Shown here piece after piece: positions 1 through 8,452 of a DNA stretch of 64,000 nt. Numbering within the stretch: the stretch's first letter is position 1; the number at the start of each line of letters is the position of its first letter. Source of the DNA: CAWEDP01 sp963807925 (GTDB lineage Bacteria > Acidobacteriota > Vicinamibacteria > Vicinamibacterales > CAVVIG01). The notes beneath the pieces are model-generated. The model made no database searches and was not told the DNA's origin. It worked only from the letters and a program-made list of their open reading frames with translations. Made by a program: the position numbers and the translations under genes. The stretch covers positions 372,001-436,000 of the forward strand of contig CAWEDP010000002.1 of NCBI GenBank assembly GCA_963807925.1, written 5' to 3'.

Positions 1-132
1 CTCCAGTTCAGCGAGCGTCACAATTGAGATGCCGATGGTTCCGACGGCGTGAGTGGCGAAGCGTTCGAGGACTGAGTGGGGTTGTTCCTTGATGAGATAG
101 ATGCAGATGTTCGTGTCGAGCATCAGTTCCAT
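1..132 (-). CDS. vapC: VapC-type PIN-domain toxin, N-terminal part (cut by window edge)
   Basis: The first 44 residues of a PIN-domain ribonuclease are visible, reading out of the window to the left. The opening MLDTNICIYLI carries the first conserved acidic residue of the PIN active site (the D of LDTN), and TLAELE carries the conserved downstream Glu. Its ATG overlaps the stop codon of the vapB-like gene (TGATG arrangement), the usual translational coupling of type II toxin-antitoxin pairs. By family knowledge the toxin would cleave RNA (often tRNA) when released from its antitoxin. The C-terminal half is outside the window, so integrity cannot be judged. Confidence 0.85.
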   Translation of the reverse strand, partial: MELMLDTNICIYLIKEQPHSVLERFATHAVGTIGISIVTLAELE

Positions 133-365
133 CAGAGAGCTCGGCCGCGATCCTGGACCGGCGGCTGACGCCGGCCTTCCGCCATGAAGTCCTGGCTGAA
201 CTTCGTCAGGCTGTTGACGAGGGACGCCCACGACTGCTTCTTCGGTCGGAGAATGAGCGCGTCGCCTCTCTGACGAATTTCCACCTCGTCACCGTTGAGG
301 TGAAATTCTTTCGGAATTCTGACGGCCTGGCTGTTACCGCTCTTGAATACTTTGGCAGTCTTCAT
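132..365 (-). CDS. vapB: VapB-type antitoxin (AbrB/SpoVT fold)
   Basis: A 77-residue protein that opens MKTAKVFKSGNSQAVRIPK, the swapped-hairpin AbrB-like DNA-binding motif typical of VapB antitoxins. The middle (EVEIRQRGDALILRPKK) completes the beta-barrel half and the C-terminal part would wrap the PIN toxin. I chose the ATG at 365 because GGAG lies just upstream and the motif starts there; an in-frame ATG at 380 is possible. It is co-transcribed with and overlaps the vapC start. It is expected to neutralise VapC and autoregulate the pair; no operator was identified. Confidence 0.85.
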   Translation of the reverse strand: MKTAKVFKSGNSQAVRIPKEFHLNGDEVEIRQRGDALILRPKKQSWASLVNSLTKFSQDFMAEGRRQPPVQDRGRAL

Positions 366-468
366 TGTTGCTCCGTACATACGGAAGGATATACGAGCCG
401 ATGGCGACCGTCCAGCATCGGGCGGCAGGGGAGTGATCGAGACTGACGGAGCGTCGCCAGCCCGTCTG

Positions 469-1584
469 CTATTCGGGCCCTGCCGGCAATCGCGGAGCCC
501 GCCCGTAAGCGTGAGCTCGCTGCCCGGCGCGGCGGCGCCCCCACAGTTCCCGCATCGACCGGACCACGCCGACGTCGGTGACGTTCAGGTAGCGCTGGGT
601 GATTTCCAGTTTTGCGTGGCCGAGCAGCACCTGAATCTCGCGGACGTCGAGGCCGTCTTCGAGCCATCGAGAGGCGCACTCGTGTCGGAGGTCGTGCCAG
701 TGAAGGTCAATCTCCTTCAGCTTCGCCTTGCAGTCGGCGGTCAGATACCCCCCGCGCTTCACGCGCTCGAGCTGCGCCCCGTTCGCGATCAACTTCACCT
801 CGCGCCAGAGGCCACTGAAATCGGCCACGAACTCGCCAGAAGCGTCACCGAATACAAACCCGCGGGGACCTCCGACAAATCGGCGGCGGCCCAGGATCTC
901 AGCGAGGCGGCCTTCCGGGTCAAACGGAATGCGCCTGGCGACGCTGGCCTTCGTGTGCGCTTTCGCGATCTTGACCTCGTGACTGCGCCAGTCAATGTCA
1001 CTGTTCTGGATCTTCTGCATCTCGCCCTGCCGGCACCCGGTCTCGAGCGCGCCGATGATGCGGTCTCTCATCTCCTGGCCGCAGGTGAGCGGAACGTACA
1101 TCGCGGGATTCCAAATCCTGTTGCGCACGATCTGGCTACAGAGGGCGCTGCCGATTCCGTGGTCGGCGGCAATGGCCTTTTGCGACTCGCCGTTCGCCGA
1201 CCGGGCGCGGATGTCGTTGACGTCATCCCACGTCAGCTTTGAGTGAAACGTTGGTTCGTCCAACGTCGCGCACGCAGCGAGGAGCGTGCGTTCTTCGGCT
1301 TCCGAGATGCGACGATCCCGCTGAACTTCGTGTTTGGTGCTGATCCGGATGCCGTTTCGATGGAATGGCGAAGCCTTCACGTCCAGGGTGTCACGGCCCC
1401 TCGCCCAGTTCGTCATGTGTCGAACGCGAGAGAGCATCCGGTTCCGGGTGGAGAGCGCGAGTCGGGAGTAGGCGCGCTTCACGACGTCAACCGGCTCCTT
1501 CCCCTCGAGCGCCTTGAGCGGGTAGTCGCCAATCAGCCTGCGCAACACCGCGCAGTTGCTGCGAATCGCACGGGCCGCTTTCAA
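469..1584 (-). CDS. Tyrosine recombinase/phage-type integrase with an inserted HTH segment
   Basis: The catalytic signature of a tyrosine recombinase is complete. Numbered from the TTG at 1584, Arg185 lies in GCRQGE, His297-Arg300 in HDLRHE, His323 in LLGHAKL and the nucleophile Tyr332 in ITQRYLN. The N-terminal 100 residues look like the SAM-like core-binding domain. Residues about 117-158 (LTWDDVNDIRAR ... IVRNRIW) do not belong to the usual fold. They resemble the helix-turn-helix repeat often attached to HNH/homing endonucleases, and sit between the core-binding and catalytic domains. The frame stays open upstream of the TTG, and the probable arm-binding N-terminus lies in another frame at 1674-1871, so the gene may be split by a one-base shift near 1690. 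It lies among mobile remnants. Confidence 0.8.
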   Translation of the reverse strand: MKAARAIRSNCAVLRRLIGDYPLKALEGKEPVDVVKRAYSRLALSTRNRMLSRVRHMTNWARGRDTLDVKASPFHRNGIRISTKHEVQRDRRISEAEERTLLAACATLDEPTFHSKLTWDDVNDIRARSANGESQKAIAADHGIGSALCSQIVRNRIWNPAMYVPLTCGQEMRDRIIGALETGCRQGEMQKIQNSDIDWRSHEVKIAKAHTKASVARRIPFDPEGRLAEILGRRRFVGGPRGFVFGDASGEFVADFSGLWREVKLIANGAQLERVKRGGYLTADCKAKLKEIDLHWHDLRHECASRWLEDGLDVREIQVLLGHAKLEITQRYLNVTDVGVVRSMRELWGRRRAGQRAHAYGRAPRLPAGPE

Positions 1585-1673
1585 TGGCTCGACGTCGACG
1601 TAGAGCGGCAGATACCACGTGTCGATAGATGCCGTGATGGTGAGGGTCTCGGACGGCTTGTCGGAGGAAGGCG

Positions 1674-1871
1674 TTAGTCCGCGGCATCTCGACCAGCGAT
1701 GATGTCCAGCCTATACAGAGGCTCCCAGACCTCGCGTGCTTCCTGCTTGCTCGTCACTGGGCGGGTCGCACCGCGCAGCGCGGCGTACTCGTTCACGCTC
1801 ATGCTGTAGCGGGCCTTCTTGTACTCGATGTCGAAGACCACTCGTGATGGCAGCGAGGGCTTGTGCGACAT
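1674..1871 (-). pseudogene. Probable N-terminal (arm-binding) part of the integrase, out of frame
   Basis: A 65-residue ORF that ends just where the integrase frame becomes readable. Its end, EVWEPLYRLDIIAGRD, resembles the linker after the arm-type DNA-binding domain of tyrosine recombinases, and DIEYKKARYSMSV looks like the beta-sheet part of that domain. Continuing past GRD in the -1 frame gives LTPSSDKPSETLTI and then the core-binding domain. I infer that the two ORFs were one gene with a -1 frame change near 1690. It could also be an independent excisionase-sized protein, but no excisionase motif is seen. Confidence 0.5.
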
Positions 1872-2213
1872 CCTCGGTACTTGCAGTTCTTCATGACCGA
1901 CATGTGGAGCGCTCCTCTCCGTTGTTAGCGCTCACCTGAAAGCGCGTAAATCTGGACCGATGTCGGTGTAGTTGTTCTTCGTCTTCGTTCTTTGAAGAAA
2001 AAGAATGGCTGTGGACGCTCGTCAGCGTCCATAGCCTCTTCGCGCGGAGATTTCAGGGTAGGCTGAGGACGCGCGGACGAGGTGAGGGCCTGGAGCTGAT
2101 ACCTCCAGACCCTCGGCGACCGCCTCGATGCTCCGACGAACCGAGCCAGTCGTCTCTGTTCTGCCACGGTTTACGCGCCGTATCCAGTCGAAGGGCGCCG
2201 CCGCTCCGACGTC
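1872..2213. other. Gap between integrase and IS21 remnant; no gene seen
   Basis: No reading frame here has recognisable protein character. The only clear structure is the leftward hairpin described at 1991-2036. The left boundary of the IS21-type element must lie in this stretch, but I could not identify a terminal inverted repeat or target-site duplication. Confidence 0.5.
1991..2036 (-). terminator. Candidate intrinsic terminator reading leftward
   Basis: Two 13-nt arms (2007-2019 and 2024-2036) pair around a 4-nt loop with a single mismatch that becomes a G-U pair in RNA. On the minus strand the hairpin is followed by a T-rich run (complement of the A-rich 1991-2006). It would stop transcription coming leftward out of the IS remnant before the integrase region. 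No gene on that strand clearly ends here, so its client is unknown. Confidence 0.5.
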
Positions 2214-2609
2214 GTGGACGCGCCGCTTCGCCAGAAAGTCTGCCGACGCTGCAATGGACTCTTCGCGATCTGTGTCTCGTGTGATCGCGCCCACGCGTAT
2301 TGCTCGCCGGCGTGTCGGACGGCGGCCCGGCGCGCCTCGGTCTGCGCCGCTCGCCAGCGGCACCGACGCAGTCCCGAAGGCCGGCTCGATCACCGCGATC
2401 ATCAGCGGGCGTACCGCGCCCGCGTGAGGGATCAGACTTCCCGGCGCGTGGTGCCGCCGGACACACTGCGCGCGTTACACGGCGACGGATCGGGTGCCGA
2501 CCGCGCCCCTGGTGGGCGCGTTGTGCTGCATGGTCTGCGGCCGGGAAAGCGCCTGGCTCGTTCCACCGCCCTGGCGGATCCGTCGCGTGTCCTCGGAGAC
2601 GCGCCATGA
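2214..2609 (+). CDS. Cys-rich zinc-ribbon-like ORF associated with IS21-type transposases
   Basis: A 131-residue protein with four closely spaced Cys pairs or singles in its first 40 residues (VCRRCNGLFAICVSCDRAHAYCS), probably a small zinc-binding module, followed by an Arg-rich stretch. Similar small ORFs occur directly upstream of istA in some IS21 relatives; their role is not established, to my knowledge. The start is the GTG at 2214. Its stop overlaps the istA ATG by four bases (ATGA), indicating translational coupling. The N-terminal motif looks intact, but the C-terminal half is low in complexity and could be shortened or altered. Confidence 0.6.
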   Translation: MDAPLRQKVCRRCNGLFAICVSCDRAHAYCSPACRTAARRASVCAARQRHRRSPEGRLDHRDHQRAYRARVRDQTSRRVVPPDTLRALHGDGSGADRAPGGRVVLHGLRPGKRLARSTALADPSRVLGDAP

Positions 2610-4026
2610 TCACGCCCGAGCAGCACGCCGAGATCCGTCGCCTCTATTACGGCGAGCACTGGAAGGTCGGCACGATCGCCGCCGCCCTCGGCGTCCACCA
2701 TGACACGGTGCGCGCGGCGATCGTCAACGACACCCGCGGCGTCCGCCGCGGCACGTGTCGCGCGACCCAACTCGATCCGTACCTGCCGCTCATGCGTGAC
2801 ACGCTCGCGCAGTATCCGCGGCTGCGTGCCACGCGGCTGTTCGAGATGGTCAAGGCCCCGCCTCACCCCGCTGGCCGCTGAAGAGGCACAGGTCGACTGG
2901 GACGCGTTTGGCGCGATTCGCATCGGGCGTGGCGTCCGCCCGCTCTCCGGGTTTGTGATGGTGCTCGCGTACTCGCGGGCCGTCTTCGCGCTCTTCACAG
3001 TCGATCAAACGCTCGAGAGTGTTCTGCGCGGTCATGTCGAAGCCTTCCAGACGTGGCCGGGCGTCGCGCGCACCCTGGTGTACGACAATTCGCGCAGCGC
3101 CGTCCTCGAACGCGCCAGCACGGCCATTCGGTTTCATCCGCGACTGCTCGAGCTCGCCGGCCACTATCACTTCGCGCCGCGGCCCTGTACGCCAGGGCGG
3201 GCGAATGAGAAGGGGAAAGTCGAGCGCCAGATCCAATACCTCCGCCACGCCTTCTTCGCGGCGCGCACGTTTTGTCGATGTCGAGGATCTCAACGCGCAA
3301 TTTCGGCGGTGGCGCGATGCGGTGGCGCATCAGCGGCCACATCCCGAGCAGCGCGATCGGACCGTCGCCGACGTGCTGGCCGAGGAGCAGCCGCGGCTCT
3401 TGCCGCTGCCCGTGCATCCCTTCGAGACCGACAGCAGGCGCACGGTGATGTCCGGCAACACGCCGTACGTGCGCTTCGATCGCAACAGCTACGCGATTCC
3501 GCACACGCACGTGCGGCGTCCGCTGACGCTGCTGGCGAGTGCCACCACCGTGCGCGTGATCACCGGCACCGACGAGATCGCGCGGCACGCGCGCAGCGAC
3601 GACACCGGCCAAGCCATCGAGCAGGCGGCGCATATCGCCGGCCTCGTCGCGGCCACGCGCCAGGACAATCCGTCCAGTGCACGCGATCGCCTGCGCCTGG
3701 CGATTCCGGCCGTCGCCACCCTGCTCGAGCGTCTGGCCGCGCGGGGCGAATCGCTCCGCGTCCACACCGCCCGCTTGATCGCCCTGCTGGACGACTACGG
3801 CCCGCACGAACTCGGCGCCGCTATCGCCCGCGCCCTCGAGCGCGATGCCCTCGGCGCCGGCGCCATCGCGCACATCCTGGAAACCCGTCGTCGGCAACGG
3901 GGGCTGAAGCCGCCGATCCCGATGGCGCTGCCCGATCACCCCGGCGTCCGCGATCTCGACGTGACGCCGCATCGCTTGGAGACCTACGATGAGCTCGCCC
4001 GATCCGATTCCGACGACGCTGAGTGA
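2606..4026 (+). pseudogene. istA: IS21-family transposase IstA, degraded
   Basis: The N-terminus at 2606 opens MITPEQHAEIRRLYYGEHW followed by a helix-turn-helix, as in IstA. After LFEMVKA (near 2855) the text jumps directly to LTPLAAEEAQVDWDAFG in another frame, so roughly 40 residues of the usual linker are missing as well as a frame change. The DDE/RNase H-like core continues with the first Asp (QVDWDAFG), VYDNSRSAV and the GRANEKGKVER block. A second frame change lies at the T-run 3270-3273, after which the C-terminal domain runs to the TGA at 4024-4026. Two breaks and a deletion make it non-functional as read. Confidence 0.85.
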
Positions 4027-4237
4027 TCAGCTCCAGCAGCTCGGGCTGGTCCACACCGCCAGCGAGGTCAATGACTTCATCGCGCGTGCCACGCAGAAAA
4101 CGCTGGAGTCCCGTGGTGCAGCTCGAACGGCTGGTCCAGGCGGAGCTCGAGGCCCGCCTCCGCGCGCGCGTCGAACGCCGCCTCCGCGACGCACGGCTCG
4201 GGCGCTTCAAGCCGATGGCGGATTGGGAATGGGAGTG
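3989..4237 (+). pseudogene. istB: IS21 helper ATPase IstB, truncated N-terminus
   Basis: Starting inside the end of istA, the frame reads MSSPDPIPTTLSDQLQQLGL and FIARATQK, the IstB N-terminal region. A one-base change near 4100 moves the frame, after which RWSPVVQLERLV and LGRFKPMADWEWEW continue the family pattern. The Walker A/B ATPase domain that should follow is absent: at about 4237 the sequence becomes IS256-like. Only some 80 of the expected roughly 250 residues survive, so this is a remnant. Confidence 0.75.
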
Positions 4238-4239
4238 GG

Positions 4240-4536
4240 TCGGATCGGCACGAGCGCACGGATCAGCGCCGCGGGTACCGCAACGGAAGCCGGGCGCGGA
4301 CGATCACGACGGCGGAAGGGCCACGCGCGGGTGACCGTGCCGCGGGGACGGGTCGTCGGCCCCGCCGGCGCGACGCAGGAGTTCCGCAGCCAGCTGCTCC
4401 CACGCTACGCGCGCCGGACCCGCGAGATCGACGAGGCGATCCTCGGCTGCTATCTGGGCGGCGTGAATAGCCCGCCGTATTCGGACCGCACTGAAGCCGT
4501 TGCTCGGCGAGCGGCATCTGTCGAAGAGTTCGGTCT
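4240..4536 (+). pseudogene. IS256/Mutator-type transposase fragment
   Basis: Read across three frames the text gives RRGYRNGSRARTITTAEGP, then VTVPRGRVVGPAGATQEFRS and LLPRYARRTREIDEAILGCY, then RIRTALKPLLGERHLSKSSV. This follows the N-terminal half of IS256-family transposases, where a GYRNG block, a VPR block and an LGxYLxGVN-like block occur in that order. At least two frame changes occur in under 300 bases and the catalytic half is missing, so it is a dead fragment. It abuts an IstB remnant on the left and a PIN-domain tail on the right. Confidence 0.6.
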
Positions 4537-4671
4537 GGCTTCCACATCTATGACGCGCTCATCGTCGCTGCGGCACTCGAAGCGGACTGCGCGACGCTCT
4601 ACACGGAAGACTTGCAGTCCGGCGAGGTGATCGACCGCCGACTCACGATTCACAACCCGTTCAACGCGTAG
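4537..4671 (+). pseudogene. C-terminal fragment of a PIN-domain (VapC-like) protein
   Basis: The last 44 codons of a PIN-domain ribonuclease: FHIYDALIVAAALEADC with the conserved Asp, LYTEDLQSG with the conserved Glu-Asp pair, and the typical ending IHNPF. There is no start; the frame emerges from the IS256-like fragment at about 4537. It is the scar of a toxin gene interrupted by insertion events, and is distinct from the N-terminal vapC piece at the window edge, which is on the other strand. Confidence 0.75.
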
Positions 4672-4855
4672 CCGGACGGGCCGTGGTGCATGCTGAATTG
4701 GCGAGATTCAAGCCGCAGGCACCCGCTCTCCGCGGACATCAGGTCGGTCGGACGAGCGAACATCTGGCGTATGACAAATCGTTCCTATCGTCCCCTTCCC
4801 CGAAATTCATGCCTGACCTCTGGTCTTCCACTTCTTTCTCGGCTGCGTCCCTGCG

Positions 4856-7800
4856 GTGGCGCAGAATGATCTCGTGGGGATGGTTCCAGCGCTGTGCCAG
4901 CCGGACTGCGCCGGGGGACGAAGGCGTCTTGTTATCGGCCTGCTGCTGACGCTGTGTCTGACCGGTCGACTCGAGGCGAGCGGACAGGCGGCGCTGCCCG
5001 GGTTCTCGGAGGCGGCGTGGCCCGGAGAGGCATCGTTTCAGTCATACGGCCCCGAAGAGGACCTCATGTCCATGGGCATCACGGCTTTGGCCCAGGACCG
5101 GGAAGGATTCCTGTGGGTCGGATCGGACCTGGGCCTCTATCGCTTCGACGGCCAACGCTTCTTGAATATCGGTCCCAAAGAGGGTCTGCCGATCGGCCCT
5201 GATTCGCGTCTCTGGGCGGATCCGCGCGAGGGGGTCTGGACCAGCTCCTTCGCGGGCCTCTTTCGGGTCATTCGACTCGAGGTCCATGCCGCCTCCGGAG
5301 TAAAAGGGCTTCCGAACGGCCCGGTCTTTTCGATGGCCTGGGACGGACATGAGCGCCCGTGGGTCGCGATGGGTGCCTACGGACTCTTCAAGGAATCCGC
5401 CGCGGGCCTCTTCGAAAGGGTGGAAGGCTCCAGCGAGGCTTACGTGGTAGTGCGAGCACCCCTGAATGGTGGGATGCTGGTTCTCCGACAGGAAGGACAT
5501 GCGGAGCTCTGGAAGGAAGCCGGCCTTGCGGCGACGTGGGACGCCCGGAATGGCGTTCCTTCCGCCGTTGTGACGGCCGTCGAAGACGGCGAGGGCAGGA
5601 TTTGGATCCTGAGCACCCATGGTCTCTGGTGGAAATCCCTTGGCGACACCGCCTTCCGTCCGTTCGATCATCCGGCGCTGGCCGCGGGCGGGGATTACCG
5701 GGACATGGAAGCCGACGGGCGAGGAGGTGTTTGGATAGCCACAGTGCGTGGCCTGCTGCACATCCGCGGCACCAGCTGGACCTATGTCACGGATCGCGAG
5801 GGGATGCCCACGAAATCCGCTGCGCAAGTCCTCGTGGACCGGGAGGGATCACTTTGGTACGCCTCCAACGGGCTGTTCCGCCAACTGGGCCTGGGGGCTT
5901 GGTACAACCAGACAACTCGCGAGGGATTGCCGACCGAGATCGTTTGGGCAGTCGCGAGGGACACGACGGGCCGTCTCTGGGCCGGCACGAACTTGGGACT
6001 CGCCCTGATGGAAGGCGGCCGCTGGCAGGTCGTGCCTGGGTCGGAAAAGACGGCGATTCTGAGCATCGTCGCGTTGCCGGATGGAGGCCTCGTGGGCGCG
6101 GGGCGTCCGCGCGCGCTCCTCTATGTGGCGCCGGGAACGGCGCGCGCCGTGACGGTCCCTTCGCCCTTCCAGAACGAACCCGCGTCGCTTCAGGTGTACC
6201 GCGTATTCAGGGACTATGAAGGAAACGCCTGGATCATGGGTTCCCGCGGGATCTGCCGGATGGTCTCCCGGGGGCAAACCCTGGAGCCTGCGGAAATTCT
6301 GGAGGCACCCGATCCCGCCTATCTCTACAATGCCTACTCATCTCTCCAGAGCGGTGACGGGAGATTCTGGTTTGCAAGCCGCAACGGGCTCGCGGAGTAT
6401 TTCGAGGGCCGATGGCGGCTGTGGAAGAAGAAGGACGGGCTCCTCGAGGACAGCCTCTATGGGCTGGCCGAGGCCACAGATGGCAGCCTCCTGATCTCCT
6501 ACTACGATTCCCTCGGCGTATCGCGGCTGCGTCTGGAAGGGGACAGGCTCCGCGTGGTGAAGAGCTATCGGATGGAGCGGGGGGAACTGCCGACGAATTC
6601 CGTGTTCAGCATTCACAGGGATGATGAGGACAGGATCTGGCTGCTCACCGACGTCGGCGCCGTGGTTCTCAAGGAAGATGGGTTCGGCGCATTCGGGCGG
6701 GCTTATGGACTGCAAAGCCAGGACATGGTCATCAATTCGTTTCTTGCGGATCACGATGGGGCTCTCTGGTTCGGTGACGCGCGTTCCCTCGCCCATTTCG
6801 ACTCCGCGGCGTTCCCCTGGAACCTCCCGGTGCCCCGACCCGTGTTCGAGGATCTCCGCTTCGGGGGGCGGCCTGCGATCCCGCTGAAAGGGAAGACACT
6901 CGACGTGAAGCCGAGGGACAACGCTCTCGAGGTGTCACTGCGCTTCCTGTCCTACTCCCGCGCCAGAGCCTTCGGCTACGAAGTGCGAATCGACGGGTTC
7001 GACACCGAATGGCGGAAGGAAACCTCGCCGAGGCTGCACTACCTCGCCCTTCCGCCGGGCGCGTACACGCTGCGAGCCCGCGTGGTCGTCAACGGCCGCG
7101 CGGGCCCCGAGGCCGCGCTGCCTTTCCGGATTCTCCCCCGCTGGTACCAGACCTGGCTCTTTGGCATCGCGGTTCTCGCGGCCGTACTCACGGGCGTCTG
7201 GGGAATGGGTAACTGGCGCCAGCGCCGGCTGCTGCTCGTGAACGAGCGGCTGGAAGCACTCGTGAAGACCCGAACAGAGGAGCTGGCAGCGTCGAACGCG
7301 CTGCTGGAGGAATCGAGCGTCACGGATCCGCTCACGAAACTATTCAACCGCCGCTATCTGACCATCGTCTTGCCCGAACAGCTGGCGGCCATCGCCCGAG
7401 GACTGCCTTCTGCCCAGACGAAGCCGTCCCTGTCTCGGGATCACCCTCTCGTTTTCCTGCTGGTCGATATCGATCACTTCAAGCAGGTGAACGACGAATT
7501 CGGTCACGACGCCGGAGATGATGTCGTGAGGGACGTGGGCAAACTCCTGAAATCCGTCGTCCGTGATGCGGATTCCGCTGTCCGTTGGGGTGGAGAGGAA
7601 TTCCTAGTCGTGGCCCATTACCCCGGCGTTTGCGATCCCGCGACGCTGGCGGAGCGCATCCGGGCCGCGATCGAAGCGTACCCCTTCCCTGTCGCCAGCG
7701 GCCGTGAGATCCGCAAGACGGCGTCCATCGGATTTTGCGTCTTCCCGCTGGGGTTCGCTCTCCCGATGATCTCGTGGGAGACGGCCGTCGTCTTCGCGGA

Positions 7801-7984
7801 CCGCGCCCTCTACGCCGTCAAGCGAAGCGGACGCAATGGCTGGACCGGATTCTACGAGGGCCCGGAATTTCAGCGAACCATCCTGGACGCGCCTGCCGGC
7901 AAACAGGACATCGCGGACCTGGTCTCCAAGAAGATACTCGGTGTCCTGAGCAGCCGGAACATTCCCCCGGAGTCATGGAGTTGA
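4856..7984 (+). CDS. Periplasmic-sensor diguanylate cyclase (propeller - Y_Y_Y - TM - GGDEF)
   Basis: A 1042-residue membrane sensor. After an N-terminal signal segment (RRLVIGLLLTLCLTG) come many repeats of the two-component-regulator propeller type (DREGFLWVGSDLGLYRFDG, AEDGEGRIWILS-like strands) to about residue 660, a Y_Y_Y domain, one TM helix near residues 765-785, a short coiled coil, and a GGDEF domain opening DPLTKLFNRRYL. The active loop is GGEEF at about 912-916, and an RxxD inhibitory site (RDAD) lies five residues before it. It is therefore predicted to make c-di-GMP from GTP with product inhibition in response to an extracytoplasmic ligand. The start is uncertain: GTG at 4856 or ATG at 4880. 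Its codon use looks less extreme in G+C than the genes after 8450, and it sits in the accessory stretch. Confidence 0.9.
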   Translation: MAQNDLVGMVPALCQPDCAGGRRRLVIGLLLTLCLTGRLEASGQAALPGFSEAAWPGEASFQSYGPEEDLMSMGITALAQDREGFLWVGSDLGLYRFDGQRFLNIGPKEGLPIGPDSRLWADPREGVWTSSFAGLFRVIRLEVHAASGVKGLPNGPVFSMAWDGHERPWVAMGAYGLFKESAAGLFERVEGSSEAYVVVRAPLNGGMLVLRQEGHAELWKEAGLAATWDARNGVPSAVVTAVEDGEGRIWILSTHGLWWKSLGDTAFRPFDHPALAAGGDYRDMEADGRGGVWIATVRGLLHIRGTSWTYVTDREGMPTKSAAQVLVDREGSLWYASNGLFRQLGLGAWYNQTTREGLPTEIVWAVARDTTGRLWAGTNLGLALMEGGRWQVVPGSEKTAILSIVALPDGGLVGAGRPRALLYVAPGTARAVTVPSPFQNEPASLQVYRVFRDYEGNAWIMGSRGICRMVSRGQTLEPAEILEAPDPAYLYNAYSSLQSGDGRFWFASRNGLAEYFEGRWRLWKKKDGLLEDSLYGLAEATDGSLLISYYDSLGVSRLRLEGDRLRVVKSYRMERGELPTNSVFSIHRDDEDRIWLLTDVGAVVLKEDGFGAFGRAYGLQSQDMVINSFLADHDGALWFGDARSLAHFDSAAFPWNLPVPRPVFEDLRFGGRPAIPLKGKTLDVKPRDNALEVSLRFLSYSRARAFGYEVRIDGFDTEWRKETSPRLHYLALPPGAYTLRARVVVNGRAGPEAALPFRILPRWYQTWLFGIAVLAAVLTGVWGMGNWRQRRLLLVNERLEALVKTRTEELAASNALLEESSVTDPLTKLFNRRYLTIVLPEQLAAIARGLPSAQTKPSLSRDHPLVFLLVDIDHFKQVNDEFGHDAGDDVVRDVGKLLKSVVRDADSAVRWGGEEFLVVAHYPGVCDPATLAERIRAAIEAYPFPVASGREIRKTASIGFCVFPLGFALPMISWETAVVFADRALYAVKRSGRNGWTGFYEGPEFQRTILDAPAGKQDIADLVSKKILGVLSSRNIPPESWS

Positions 7985-8293
7985 GGCGCCGGGAGTCGAT
8001 TCAACCGAGCTGTGTCCACGAACATCGTGGACCTTCTTGCGCGAGTTGTCGTCACTCGGAAATCTCCCAAGCACGTTCAACTGACTGCCAGGGCGACAGG
8101 TTGGCTCGAGTCTCAGATCGACAGTTGGATGGAGACCTTGGCGGCGCCCGCGCTGAGCGATCCGGATCGCCGGCCGAACCTCCGGTGACGGTCGCGAACC
8201 GCACCGAACCTCGTCGCGATGTTACACACAGTTACCTTTAGCGAACAGGCAACCACGACCCTTCGCATCGTCCCCTGTTCTTCTTGGGAAATC
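7985..8293. other. Gap between the cyclase gene and tRNA-Thr; no gene seen
   Basis: No frame here shows recognisable protein features, and I see no convincing promoter, hairpin or copy of the tRNA 3' end. If the left region is an island integrated at the tRNA, its near attachment site should lie at the right end of this stretch, at the tRNA 3' end itself. Confidence 0.4.
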
Positions 8294-8369
8294 TGGAGCC
8301 GGCGACCCGATTTGAACGGGTGACCTGCTGATTACGAATCAGCTGCTCTACCAACTGAGCTACGCCGGC
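8294..8369 (-). tRNA. tRNA-Thr (anticodon CGT), CCA encoded
   Basis: On the minus strand the sequence folds as a complete cloverleaf: acceptor GCCGGCG paired with CGCCGGC, D-arm GTAGCTCAGTTGGTAGAGC, anticodon stem CTGAT/ATCAG around TTCGTAA (anticodon CGT, threonine), and T-arm GGTTCAAATC-like text read as CCGTTCAAATCGG. The 3' CCA is encoded. It reads threonine ACG codons. Its 3' end faces the accessory region to the left, a common orientation for tRNA-borne integration sites. Confidence 0.96.
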
Positions 8370-8452
8370 GACTGGGCAGGCTGGGCGGGCTTCCTCGTCC
8401 GCCGAAGCCGCCATTCTAGCATGCCGTTCGCATGCGCCACGGAGGAGGCACT

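Larger units (their letters stand above)
2214..4237 (+). mobile_element. Decayed IS21-family element (accessory ORF, istA, istB remnants)
   Basis: Three consecutive plus-strand reading frames match the IS21 layout: a Cys-rich accessory ORF, an IstA-like transposase with DDE-domain text, and the start of an IstB-like ATPase helper overlapping istA. istA carries an internal deletion plus frame changes, and istB stops abruptly near 4237 where unrelated IS256-like text begins. Terminal repeats were not recognised, so the limits given are those of the coding remnants. The element is inferred to be immobile. Confidence 0.8.

Noticed and set aside
1925..2613. Minus-strand frames opposite the start of the IS21 remnant as genes
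   Set aside because: They show only Arg-rich shadow text; one of them even spans the terminator hairpin. The plus-strand Cys-rich ORF is the one with a recognisable pattern.
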